Shown: positions 22,955 through 33,802 of the stretch, piece after piece
Layout of the letters: each line of letters begins with the position of its first letter
How positions within the stretch are numbered: the first letter of the stretch is position 1
Source of the DNA: Bordetella parapertussis
GTDB taxonomy: Bacteria; Pseudomonadota; Gammaproteobacteria; Burkholderiales; SG8-39
Length of the DNA: 33,802 bases
Reading direction: 5' to 3'
Assembly (NCBI GenBank): GCA_945885335.1
Contig: CAMCYY010000006.1
Coordinates: 1 to 33,802 of the forward strand
The notes under the pieces: model-generated
What the model saw: the letters and a program-made list of their open reading frames with translations, nothing else
Told to the model about the DNA's origin: nothing
The model's database searches: none
Translations under genes and position numbers: made by a program

Positions 22955-25095
22955 AATATGCACTGATCATCAGCGCCGCGCTGGGCACCATCCTGCTGTT
23001 CCTGCTGGCGGCGGCCAGCGGCAACAGCGCCCAGTATGCGGAATACTATCCGCTGCTGCTCGGTCTCAATGCCGCCATAGCCTTGGCCCTGCTCGGACTG
23101 CTGGTCTATCAGTTGTCGGTGCTGGCGCGCCAGCGGCGCGCCCGGGTGTTCGGCTCACTGCTCACGCTCCGTGTGCTGGTGATGTTCGCCATTGTTGCGG
23201 TCGTCCCTGGCGCGCTGGTCTATACCGTGTCGGTGCAATTCCTTACCAAGAGCATCGAATCCTGGTTTGATGTGCGCGTCGACAAGGCGCTCGAGGGTGG
23301 TCTGAACCTGGGTCGCACGGCGATCGATTTATTGCTCAGCGATCTGACAATCAAGACACGTGCCATTGCGCTGGAGCTGTCCGACATGAGTGATGCGGAA
23401 CGGCTGGGTGCGTTGAACAGGCTGCGTGAGCGCGCTGGCGCGGAAGATGCCCTGCTGATCACCGCTGGCGGCAAGATTGTCACCGGCGCCAGCCGCGAAC
23501 TGGGCAAGCTGCTGCCGCCGGTTCCCTCGCCGACCCTGCTGCGCCAGGCGCGTACCAATCGCGGCTATGCCGCAATCGAGCCCGACGGCGGCAAGGGGCT
23601 GATGCTGCGTGTGATTACGCCGCTGTCCAGCCTTTCGCTGGCCGATGAGACGAAACTGCTGCAAATGACGCAGCCGGTACCGGGGCAACTGGCCGAGAGC
23701 GCCGAGGCGGTGCAATCCGTCTATCACGCCTACCGGGAACTGTCGCTGTCGCGCCAGGGTCTGAAGCAGATCTACATCCTGACGCTAACGCTGACGCTGC
23801 TGCTGGCATTATTCGGCGCGCTGGCGCTGGCCTTCATGCTGTCGCGACGCCTGTCCCGACCGCTCGCGGTGCTGGCCGAAGGCACCCAGGCGGTTGCGCG
23901 CGGCGATTTCAGTGCGCGCGTTCCGGTGACCAGTCGCGATGAGCTCGGAATACTCACGCAATCCTTCAACAGCATGACCGGGCAGCTCGACGAAGCGCGC
24001 GCAGCGACTGATCGCAGCCGCGCGCAGCTGGAGACCGCAAGGGCCTATCTGGAAAGTGTCCTGGTCAACCTGTCGGCGGGTGTGCTGGTGTTCGATGGCA
24101 CGCTGACCTTGAAGATTGCGAATCGCGGTGCCAGTGAAATCCTGCATGACGACATGTCTGTGCTGCGCGGAACCACGCCCGACACCTGGCCCAGGGCGTC
24201 CGGACTGGCCGATTTCGCGCATGCTGTTGCCGAGGAGTTCCGCACCCGTGGCAGTGCCACCTGGCAGCGCCAGCTCGAGTTGCCCGACACCGGCCTGATG
24301 CTGCTGCTGCGCGGCTCGATGCTGCCCGAGGCCGGGGGCGGCGGCTATGTGGTGGTGTTCGATGACATCACCCAGCTGGTCGCTGCACAGCGCGCCACTG
24401 CCTGGGGCGAGGTCGCGCGCCGCCTTGCCCATGAGATCAAGAATCCGCTGACGCCGATTCAGCTCTCGGCGGAGCGCGTGCAGGCCAAGCTGGCCGGCAA
24501 ACTTGGACCAGAGGATTCAGCAGTGATCGAACGCGCGGTGCAGACCATTGTCGCGCAGGTCACCTCCATGAAGAACATGGTGGATGACTTCCGTGAATAT
24601 GCGCGCACCCCGGCGCCGCAGCTCGAGACGCTGGACCTGAATCGGCTGGTCGGGGACGTACTCGGCCTGTATGAAAACGCTGCAACACCGGTGATCGTGC
24701 ACTTGGCACCGGCGCTGCCGAAGGTGCAGGGCGACCCGACACAGTTGCGCCAGGTGCTGCACAACCTGTTGCAGAACGCGCAGGATGCGCTCATTGGGCA
24801 GCAAGGCAGGCCCGATGTACCGCAAGATGCCTTTCCCGAAGCGCCCCGAGTTGAGGTGTGCACCGAGGCATCTGCAGGCAAGGTGTGGCTGCGCATCATC
24901 GACAACGGCTGCGGCTTTCCCGAGGCGATCATGAAACGCGCTTTCGAGCCCTATGTCACGACCAAGTCGAAGGGCACCGGCCTGGGGCTGGCTATCGTGA
25001 AGAAGATCATCGACGAACACCGTGGCTCGATTACCATCGAGAATCGCGTGCCGCGCGGTGCCATGATCAACATTTCCCTTCCGCTCGCAGCATGA
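22951..25095 (+). CDS. NtrY-like membrane sensor histidine kinase (HAMP, PAS, HisKA, HATPase)
   Basis: N-terminal TM segments, HAMP region (SRRLSRPLAVLAEGTQAVARGDFSARVPV), H-box RRLAHEIKNPLTPIQLSAERVQ, G-box KGTGLGLAIVKKIIDEH; ATGA overlap with the preceding gene. Confidence 0.93.
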   Translation: MKYALIISAALGTILLFLLAAASGNSAQYAEYYPLLLGLNAAIALALLGLLVYQLSVLARQRRARVFGSLLTLRVLVMFAIVAVVPGALVYTVSVQFLTKSIESWFDVRVDKALEGGLNLGRTAIDLLLSDLTIKTRAIALELSDMSDAERLGALNRLRERAGAEDALLITAGGKIVTGASRELGKLLPPVPSPTLLRQARTNRGYAAIEPDGGKGLMLRVITPLSSLSLADETKLLQMTQPVPGQLAESAEAVQSVYHAYRELSLSRQGLKQIYILTLTLTLLLALFGALALAFMLSRRLSRPLAVLAEGTQAVARGDFSARVPVTSRDELGILTQSFNSMTGQLDEARAATDRSRAQLETARAYLESVLVNLSAGVLVFDGTLTLKIANRGASEILHDDMSVLRGTTPDTWPRASGLADFAHAVAEEFRTRGSATWQRQLELPDTGLMLLLRGSMLPEAGGGGYVVVFDDITQLVAAQRATAWGEVARRLAHEIKNPLTPIQLSAERVQAKLAGKLGPEDSAVIERAVQTIVAQVTSMKNMVDDFREYARTPAPQLETLDLNRLVGDVLGLYENAATPVIVHLAPALPKVQGDPTQLRQVLHNLLQNAQDALIGQQGRPDVPQDAFPEAPRVEVCTEASAGKVWLRIIDNGCGFPEAIMKRAFEPYVTTKSKGTGLGLAIVKKIIDEHRGSITIENRVPRGAMINISLPLAA

Positions 25096-25102
25096 GAACG
25101 AC

Positions 25103-26356
25103 ATGGCACAGATCCTCGTAGTTGACGACGAAATCGGCATCCGCGAACTGCTCTCGGAAATCCTCTCCGACGAGGGGCATACGGTGCTGGTCGCGGAAAA
25201 CGCCACGCAGGCGCGCGAAGCGCGCACGCGCGCGCGGCCCGACCTGGTGCTCCTCGATATCTGGATGCCCGATACCGATGGAATCACCTTGTTGAAGGAG
25301 TGGGCCTCCGGCGGGCAGCTGACCATGCCGGTGGTGATGATGTCGGGGCATGCCACGATCGATACCGCGGTGGATGCCACGCGCATTGGCGCCGTCGATT
25401 TTCTGGAAAAGCCGATTGCGTTGCAGAAACTGCTCACCACGGTCAAGCGCTCGCTGGCGCAGCAGGAAACAAGGACTGCCCGCACCATGAGTCTGCCGGG
25501 CACGGTCAAGTCGCCGACGCTGGCCGAGTTCAGGAAGCGCCTGCTCCAGGCAGTGACGCCGGGCCGCTCGGCGCTGCTGTTGCGTGGCGAACCCGGCACC
25601 ATGGCGGAACTCCATGCGCGCACCATTCACCAGCCCGGCACACCGTGGATCAATGCCGTACCACTGCTCGGTCAGGGTTCGCAGGATCCGGTGCAGCAGG
25701 CGGTGGGTGGCGTGCTGTTCATCGATGATCTGGCGCGCCTGTCACCCAATCAGCAGAAGCATCTGGCATTTGCGATCGCGCATCTGGATCGCAACAAGGT
25801 CAAGCTGGTTTCCTTCAGCACCGAAGGTCCGCGCCGGCTGGTCGAGACACGCGGGTTTGATGTCGCACTGGCGGCGCGCCTTGCCGAACTGGTGCTGCCC
25901 ATTCCTCCGGTGCGTGAACACCTTGAGGACCTGCCGGAGATTGCCGCCATGATGCTGGCGCAACTGGGGGACACCGGCGTTTGCCCGCCGCGGCGCTTTG
26001 CACCGGAGGCCCTGGCTGCGCTGGGCGCATTCGAATGGCCGGGTAACCTCGAAGATGTGCTGTCCGCCGTGCGCACGCTGGCAGCCACTGCGGCGGAACC
26101 GGACATCGGTGCTGGTGACGTCAATGCTGTGCTGAGCCAGTTCAATCCGGCGAAACCCGCCTCTGCGGTGCCGCTGGACATGCCGCTGCGGGAGGCGCGC
26201 GAAGCGTTCGAGCGTGCCTATTTCGAACGGTTGCTGGCGCAGGAGGGCGGTTCGATTGCGCGGGTGGCGGAAAAAAGCGGACTGGAGCGCACCCACCTGT
26301 ATCGCAAGCTGAAGGCGCTGGGCATTGCCACGGGGCGCAAGGATGCCGATGCCTGA
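25103..26356 (+). CDS. NtrX-like response regulator with a degenerate AAA+ domain and Fis-type C-terminal HTH
   Basis: Receiver MAQILVVDDEIGIRELL...LLDIWMPDTDG...EKPI; AAA+ remnant LLLRGEPGTMAEL and GGVLFIDDLARLS; C-terminal GGSIARVAEKSGLERTHLYRKLKALGI. Confidence 0.92.
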   Translation: MAQILVVDDEIGIRELLSEILSDEGHTVLVAENATQAREARTRARPDLVLLDIWMPDTDGITLLKEWASGGQLTMPVVMMSGHATIDTAVDATRIGAVDFLEKPIALQKLLTTVKRSLAQQETRTARTMSLPGTVKSPTLAEFRKRLLQAVTPGRSALLLRGEPGTMAELHARTIHQPGTPWINAVPLLGQGSQDPVQQAVGGVLFIDDLARLSPNQQKHLAFAIAHLDRNKVKLVSFSTEGPRRLVETRGFDVALAARLAELVLPIPPVREHLEDLPEIAAMMLAQLGDTGVCPPRRFAPEALAALGAFEWPGNLEDVLSAVRTLAATAAEPDIGAGDVNAVLSQFNPAKPASAVPLDMPLREAREAFERAYFERLLAQEGGSIARVAEKSGLERTHLYRKLKALGIATGRKDADA

Positions 26357-26428
26357 GCTGCTTCTAAATCTCATTCTCATGGTGTTGAAGCCTGCCGGTA
26401 GTAAAATGCGCATCACTGGAGCGGCATA

Positions 26429-27802
26429 TTGAAGATCGTCATTCTCGGCGCAGGACGGGTGGGTACGTCGCTGGCGGAAAGCCTGGTATCGGAGCAAAAC
26501 GACATCACCATCGTCGACCTGGACGAGTCCAGGCTGAGCGCCCTGCGGGATCGCCTGGACCTGCGCACCGTGGTGGGCAGCGGCTCCCATCCCTCGGTCA
26601 TGAAGGATGCCGGTATCGAGGATGCCGACATGATGATCGCGGTGACCGAGAGCGACGAGACAAACCTTGTTGCCTGCAAGATCGCCGCGCAGATCTTCAA
26701 TGTCCCCACGCGCATTGCGCGCGTGCGTGCCACCGAATTCCTGCTCAATGAGCAGATTCTCGGCCCCGAAGGTTTTTGCGCCGACCTGTGCATTTGCCCG
26801 GAGCAGATCCTCACTGATTACATTACCAAGCTGATCGAATTTCCCGAGGCCCTGCAGGTCATGGAGTTCGCGCATGGCAAGCTCACCATGGTCGCAGTAC
26901 GTGCCTTCCAGGGCGGTCCGCTGGTTGGCCACCAGTTGCAGGACCTACGCAAGCACATGCCGACGGTGGACGCGCGCATCGCCGCGATTTTTCGCGGCGA
27001 CCGTCCCATCGTGCCCGAGGGCAATACCGTGATCGAGCCAGGGGACGAGGTCTTCTGTCTTGCCGCCACCCATGACATTCGCCATGTCATGCGCGAGCTG
27101 CGACGCATGGACAAACCGGTGCGACGCGTCATGATCGCGGGCGGTGGCAACATCGGTCTCAGGCTGGCGCTGGCGCTGGAGCGAGACTATTCGGTAAAGA
27201 TCATTGAATTCAACAAGCGCCGCTGCGATCTGTTGAGCAGCCGGCTAGACCGTGCCCTGGTGCTGCAGGGCGATGTGACCGATGAGGATCTGCTCGAGGC
27301 CGAGAATGTCGCGGAGATGGACATTTTCATCGCCGTTACCAATGACGACGAGAACAACATCATGGCCAGCCTGCTGGCGAAACGCATGGGGGCGCGGCGC
27401 GTGGTCACGCTGATCAACCGGCGCGCCTATGTCGATCTGCTGCAGGCCGATCGCATCGACATCGCGATCTCCCCCGCCCAGGCCACCATCGGCACGCTGC
27501 TCGCCCATGTACGCCGTGGCGATGTCACCCAGGTGCACAGCCTGCGGCGCGGCGCAGCCGAGGCGCTGGAGGCGGTGGTCCACGGCGATGCCAAGTCCTG
27601 CCGAATGGTGGGTCGGCGCATCGAGGAAATCGACCTGCCCGCCGGCACCACGATCGGTGCGGTGGTGCGCGGTGAAAAGGTCATCATGGCGCACCACGAC
27701 ACAGTGATTCAGCCGGAAGACCACATCATCGTGTTCGTCACCGACAAGAAGACGCTGCCGACGGTGGAAAAGCTGTTCCAGGTCGGCGTCGGCTTTTTCT
27801 GA
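26429..27802 (+). CDS. trkA: Trk system potassium transporter peripheral subunit TrkA (TTG start)
   Basis: 457 aa with two RCK/TrkA-N repeats: MKIVILGAGRVGTSLAESLVSE and VMIAGGGNIGLRLALALE. Confidence 0.97.
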   Translation: MKIVILGAGRVGTSLAESLVSEQNDITIVDLDESRLSALRDRLDLRTVVGSGSHPSVMKDAGIEDADMMIAVTESDETNLVACKIAAQIFNVPTRIARVRATEFLLNEQILGPEGFCADLCICPEQILTDYITKLIEFPEALQVMEFAHGKLTMVAVRAFQGGPLVGHQLQDLRKHMPTVDARIAAIFRGDRPIVPEGNTVIEPGDEVFCLAATHDIRHVMRELRRMDKPVRRVMIAGGGNIGLRLALALERDYSVKIIEFNKRRCDLLSSRLDRALVLQGDVTDEDLLEAENVAEMDIFIAVTNDDENNIMASLLAKRMGARRVVTLINRRAYVDLLQADRIDIAISPAQATIGTLLAHVRRGDVTQVHSLRRGAAEALEAVVHGDAKSCRMVGRRIEEIDLPAGTTIGAVVRGEKVIMAHHDTVIQPEDHIIVFVTDKKTLPTVEKLFQVGVGFF

Positions 27803-27835
27803 TCCCTACCCAGTAGAACAAGAGCAGCGGTCACC

Positions 27836-29293
27836 ATGATCAGGATACTGAGCGTTGCCCACATCATGGGCGGCATTGTCATGCTGTTCGGCCTGGCACT
27901 GCTGGCGCCCATGGCCGTGTCCTGGCTGCAGGCCGACGGCGCGCTCGGCGCCTATGACGAGTCCCTTGCTGCATGTCTGGGCGGTGGTTTTGTGGTGTGG
28001 GCGCTGACGCGAAGATTCCGGCGCGAGCTGAGTTCGCATGACGGGTTCCTGCTGGTGGTGATGATCTGGGTCGGTCTGCCGGCGCTGGCCATGCTGCCGC
28101 TGTATCTGCAGATCCCGGGACTCAGCATCACCGATGCCTATTTCGAGGCGACCTCGGGATTGACCGCCACGGGCGCCACGGTGCTGAGCGGCCTTGACCA
28201 GTTGCCGCCGTCGCTGAACCTGTGGCGCGCCATCCTGCACTGGATCGGGGGTCTGGGCATCATCGTGCTGGCTGTCGCCATTCTGCCCATGCTGGGGGTT
28301 GGCAGACGGCAGCTCTACCGCGCAGAAATTCCAGGCCCGTTCAAGGATGCCCGGCTGACGCCCCGCATTGCCGAGACGGCCAAAGGCTTCTGGATCATCT
28401 ACATCGTGTTCACGATCGCATGTACGCTGGCCTACCGTGCCTTTGGCATGGGCTGGATGGACGCGGTCATCCACGCCCTGAGCACCCTTTCACTGGGCGG
28501 GTTTTCCTCGCATGACGCCAGTTTCGGCTATTTCGATTCTCCGGCACTGGAAGCCGTGGCGATGATTTTCATGATCCTGGCCGGCATCAGCTACGTCACT
28601 CACTTCTCTGCCTGGAAGGGACGCGGCATTGCGCCCTATTTGCGCGCACTGGAGGCCCGGCTGTTTGTCGCGACACTGCTGCTGAGCGCCTTGGGCCTGT
28701 CCGTTTTCCTCTGGATGAATGGCGTATACCCGGAGTTCTCAACTGCAGCGCGCTACGCATTTTTCAACACCTTTTCGGTGGCAACCACGCTGGGATTTTC
28801 CAACACCGACTACAGCCTCTGGCCGGTGTTCGCGCCGCTCTGGCTGTTGATGCTCTGTGCCTTCTCCACCTGTTCCGGTTCGACGGGCGGCGGCATCAAG
28901 ATGATCCGGGTAATGCTCATGGCCAAGCAGATGGCGAGGGAAACCGTGCTGCTGCTGCATCCAAGCGCGCGCGTTCCGCTCAAGGTTGGTGGCCAGGTGG
29001 TGCCGAACCAGATTGTGTTTGCGGTGCTGGCCTTCATGTCCTTCTATGGCATCAGCATTGTGGTGATGGTGTTCCTGTTCACGCTGTCCGGGCTGGATCT
29101 CCTGACCGCCCTGTCGGCGGCGGTGGCCTGTATCAACAACACCGGTCCCGGATTGGGCCAGGTGGGTCCTTCGACCACGTTCGCGGTGCTGACCGACTTC
29201 CAGACCTGGTTGTGCACTTTCGCCATGCTGCTCGGCCGGCTGGAGCTGCTGACCCTGTTCGTCGTCCTCTCGCCACAGTTCTGGCGCGACTGA
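27836..29293 (+). CDS. trkH: Trk potassium uptake transmembrane protein TrkH
   Basis: 485 aa polytopic protein with selectivity-filter-like segments (EATSGLTATGATV, STCSGSTGGGIKMIR); downstream of trkA. Confidence 0.97.
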   Translation: MIRILSVAHIMGGIVMLFGLALLAPMAVSWLQADGALGAYDESLAACLGGGFVVWALTRRFRRELSSHDGFLLVVMIWVGLPALAMLPLYLQIPGLSITDAYFEATSGLTATGATVLSGLDQLPPSLNLWRAILHWIGGLGIIVLAVAILPMLGVGRRQLYRAEIPGPFKDARLTPRIAETAKGFWIIYIVFTIACTLAYRAFGMGWMDAVIHALSTLSLGGFSSHDASFGYFDSPALEAVAMIFMILAGISYVTHFSAWKGRGIAPYLRALEARLFVATLLLSALGLSVFLWMNGVYPEFSTAARYAFFNTFSVATTLGFSNTDYSLWPVFAPLWLLMLCAFSTCSGSTGGGIKMIRVMLMAKQMARETVLLLHPSARVPLKVGGQVVPNQIVFAVLAFMSFYGISIVVMVFLFTLSGLDLLTALSAAVACINNTGPGLGQVGPSTTFAVLTDFQTWLCTFAMLLGRLELLTLFVVLSPQFWRD

Positions 29294-29303
29294 GCAAGCC
29301 GCG

Positions 29304-29948
29304 ATGCGGGATCCGTTGCGTGCCGTTCCGGTCAATCTCATCACCGGTCGGCGCGGTGCGGGCAAGAGCGGCGTCATCCGCCGCCTGCTGGCGCAACGTC
29401 CGGCCGGCGAACGCTGGGCGGTGCTCTACAACGATGTGCCTGCTGCCGGGGAGTCCACGCCGGATCCGGAGCAGGATGATGTGCGTTTCAGCTTGATGGC
29501 AGAAGGCTGCATCTGCTGCTCGGCGCAGGTCGGATTGCGCGTGGCGCTGACCCGGCTGTTGCGCGATGCGCGGCCGCAACGCCTGCTGATCGAGCCCTCC
29601 AGCCAGGCGCGTGTCAATGAAGTGCTCAAACTCCTGGCCGACCGCTGGCTGGCGCCGGTGCTGGATGTGCGCGCCACGATCCTGGTGGTCAATGCCGCGC
29701 AGCATGCCGGGGCGCCACTGGCGCATGAACTCGACCGCGAGCGGATTGCGCATGCCCAGGTGATCGCACTGCATCAGGCGGGACGGGCTGCCGACGAGGG
29801 CGCTGATGGCCTCGCTGAGCTGGAGCACGCGCTGGCCGCGATTGCGCCGCGCGCGACGATGCTGAAGAGCCTTGCCCCTGATCTGGATGTCGCCCTGCTC
29901 GATACGCCGGGGCATGCGGTGCGACCGCATTTTCACAGCAGCGTCTGA
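29304..29948 (+). CDS. Short CobW/COG0523-like P-loop GTPase family protein
   Basis: 214 aa; VNLITGRRGAGKSGVIRRLL P-loop and AEGCICCSAQVGLRVALTRLLR (CxCC). Starts 10 bp after trkH. Confidence 0.82.
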   Translation: MRDPLRAVPVNLITGRRGAGKSGVIRRLLAQRPAGERWAVLYNDVPAAGESTPDPEQDDVRFSLMAEGCICCSAQVGLRVALTRLLRDARPQRLLIEPSSQARVNEVLKLLADRWLAPVLDVRATILVVNAAQHAGAPLAHELDRERIAHAQVIALHQAGRAADEGADGLAELEHALAAIAPRATMLKSLAPDLDVALLDTPGHAVRPHFHSSV

Positions 29949-29987
29949 CGCCGCCGGGAAATGCTGCAATTCTGTGATAACAATTAG

Positions 29988-30024
29988 TTCATGAATATTT
30001 GTGGATAAATGACAAATTCACGAA
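29988..30024. repeat. AT-rich imperfect inverted repeat containing a perfect DnaA box
   Basis: TTCATGAATATTTGT-GGATAAATG-ACAAATTCACGAA; TGTGGATAA (30000-30008) is the reverse complement of TTATCCACA. Confidence 0.65.
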
Positions 30025-30035
30025 ATAGATAATAA

Positions 30036-30557
30036 TCATCCCGGACTGAACGAGCTGAAGAACATTTCCAGATCGGCAGCGGAAAGCGCACCGGGCTTGG
30101 CAATGACGGCCAGTTCATACAGCCGCCGCCCGCTAGCGTAAAGCTGCGCATGCACGACGCGCGCTGATCCGTCTGCCGCAAAACCCTCAATGGTCAGGGC
30201 ACGTCCAGACAGCCCGGGCAGGTTGGTGGTGCGCACGTCCCGATCCGAAGTCACCTTGCCGCGCACATTGCGCGCCAGCCTGTCGCGGGCTGCCGCGAGT
30301 TCGGCGGCAGCATTGCCGGGATAATCGGCATGCCCCGCGCCGAACACCGCGCCGGCCGCTTCGGCAGTCCATAGCGTCAGCGTGGCGCTGCCCGCTACCG
30401 CGCCCATGGGGCCGGAGGTTTCTTTTGCCCGTGCCGGCATCAGAACCTTGAAGCCGCCCTCGATGGATTTCAGCTCGCGCCAGTCGAGGTCGGCATAGCA
30501 ACTGGACAGCAGCAACAGGGACAGCAGGAGCGCCGCAGCACGCATACCGCAGCGCAT
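30036..30557 (-). CDS. Putative lipoprotein of unknown function
   Basis: 173 aa; N-terminal hydrophobic segment with lipobox LLLLSSC; no family recognised with confidence. Confidence 0.75.
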   Translation of the reverse strand: MRCGMRAAALLLSLLLLSSCYADLDWRELKSIEGGFKVLMPARAKETSGPMGAVAGSATLTLWTAEAAGAVFGAGHADYPGNAAAELAAARDRLARNVRGKVTSDRDVRTTNLPGLSGRALTIEGFAADGSARVVHAQLYASGRRLYELAVIAKPGALSAADLEMFFSSFSPG

Positions 30558-30559
30558 GG

Positions 30560-30907
30560 TTACTTCGCGCAGATGACGGCGATTTCCACCAGCATGCGGG
30601 GATCAGCCAGCTTGGCTTCGACGGTGGCGCGTGCCGGGAGGTTGTCCGGATCGACCCAGGCCAGCCATACCTTGTTCATGTACTCGCGGTTGCGGATGTC
30701 GGACAGCCAGATGTTGGCCGAGAGGATTTTCGATTTCCCGGTGCCGGCCTGGGCCAGCACCTCGTCGATGGCCTTCAGTACATGCTCGGTCTGGCCGCGC
30801 ACGTCCTGCGACAGGTCCGTCGCCACCTGCCCGGCGGTGTAGACGATGCCGTTGTACTCGGTGGCATCGCACAGGATTTTCTGCGGGTTGTAGCGCTGGA
30901 TGGTCAT
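30560..30907 (-). CDS. RidA family protein (YjgF/YER057c/UK114)
   Basis: 115 aa; GIVYTAGQVATDLSQDVRGQTEHVLKAIDEVLAQAG and NLPARATVEAKLADPRMLVEIAVI. Confidence 0.92.
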   Translation of the reverse strand: MTIQRYNPQKILCDATEYNGIVYTAGQVATDLSQDVRGQTEHVLKAIDEVLAQAGTGKSKILSANIWLSDIRNREYMNKVWLAWVDPDNLPARATVEAKLADPRMLVEIAVICAK

Positions 30908-30923
30908 GGTCCGGCCTTATAGG

Positions 30924-31397
30924 TTAAACATCCGAGGTGATGATGACGGGAGAGTCGGTCTTTTTCAGCCGCAGCTTTTCCAGACTATCACGGAACTCTT
31001 TGGGTATTTCCCCGGCTTTCCGCACGCTCTTGTTGATCAGCACCATGGTGACTTCGCCGGTGGCATAGCACACGCCGTCCTTGAACACGCCGTGGCCCCA
31101 GGTCCAGGTGCTGCGGCTGATGTGCACGATGGCCGTGCCGATGTCGAGCACGCCCGGGTAATGTAGTTCGCGCAGGTAATTGATCAACTGCTTGCCTACC
31201 ACCGAAGCGGTTCCGGCGGGCCGGACGGAGAGCAGTTGGCGACGGGTGCGGCCGCGCGCCAGTTCCAGATAGGTGGCATACACGGCGTTGTTGACGTGCC
31301 CGTTACCGTCCGTGTCGCGAAAGCGCATGTTCTCCCGGACGATGACGGGATAGAGGCTGATGTCCTTGAGTAGCTTGATGTCGTAGGCAATGGTCAT
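30924..31397 (-). CDS. Acyl-CoA thioesterase, 4-hydroxybenzoyl-CoA thioesterase (hotdog) family
   Basis: 157 aa; MRFRDTDGNGHVNNAVYATYLELAR hotdog signature. Confidence 0.9.
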   Translation of the reverse strand: MTIAYDIKLLKDISLYPVIVRENMRFRDTDGNGHVNNAVYATYLELARGRTRRQLLSVRPAGTASVVGKQLINYLRELHYPGVLDIGTAIVHISRSTWTWGHGVFKDGVCYATGEVTMVLINKSVRKAGEIPKEFRDSLEKLRLKKTDSPVIITSDV

Positions 31398-31402
31398 GGT
31401 TT

Positions 31403-31425
31403 GAATGAATGCGCCAGCTTGGCGC
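31403..31425 (-). terminator. Possible intrinsic terminator or hairpin between the thioesterase promoter region and metH
   Basis: Minus strand GCGCCA-AGC-TGGCGC-ATTCATTC: perfect 6 bp stem but weak T tract. Confidence 0.3.
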
Positions 31426-31459
31426 CGGGCGTTGAATGGTGAGTTATTGTTTGAAGGTG

Positions 31460-33802
<2,343 letters not shown>

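Noticed and set aside
24517-25626. 369 aa minus-strand ORF
   Set aside because: Antisense to the NtrY-like and NtrX-like genes, both with intact diagnostic motifs; Ser/Arg-rich shadow translation.
25742-26932. 396 aa minus-strand ORF
   Set aside because: Antisense to the NtrX-like gene and trkA; His/Arg/Gln-rich shadow translation.

Overview
This looks like the replication-origin neighbourhood of a betaproteobacterial chromosome, and it is mostly conserved housekeeping DNA. From left to right: pckG (partial, -), tctCBA transporter genes (-), mnmE, yidC, yidD, rnpA and rpmH (all -), then dnaA, dnaN and gyrB (+), topB, smg, dprA and a LysM protein (-), def, fmt, rsmB, a DUF4390 gene, an ntrY-like kinase, an ntrX-like regulator, trkA, trkH and a short CobW-like GTPase (+), and finally a lipoprotein, a RidA protein, a thioesterase and metH (partial, all -). 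Genes diverge around dnaA, as expected at oriC. Two CDSs are missing from the ORF track: pckG, which runs off the left edge, and rpmH (44 aa). I saw no CRISPR array, transposon, prophage or clear defence system, and no convincing wholly new multi-gene system. Points worth a second look: (1) a probable oriC in the dnaA-dnaN gap with a DnaA-trio-like tract overlapping the dnaN ribosome-binding region; (2) an NtrX-like regulator whose AAA+ domain has lost the Walker A lysine and the GAFTGA motif; (3) a truncated CobW/COG0523-like protein that keeps its CxCC motif but lacks a recognisable NKxD motif and the C-terminal domain; (4) a perfect DnaA box inside an AT-rich imperfect palindrome between convergent genes at about 30.0 kb; (5) a DnaA box overlapping the likely dnaA -35 element; (6) a Lys/Ala-rich N-terminal extension on topoisomerase III.
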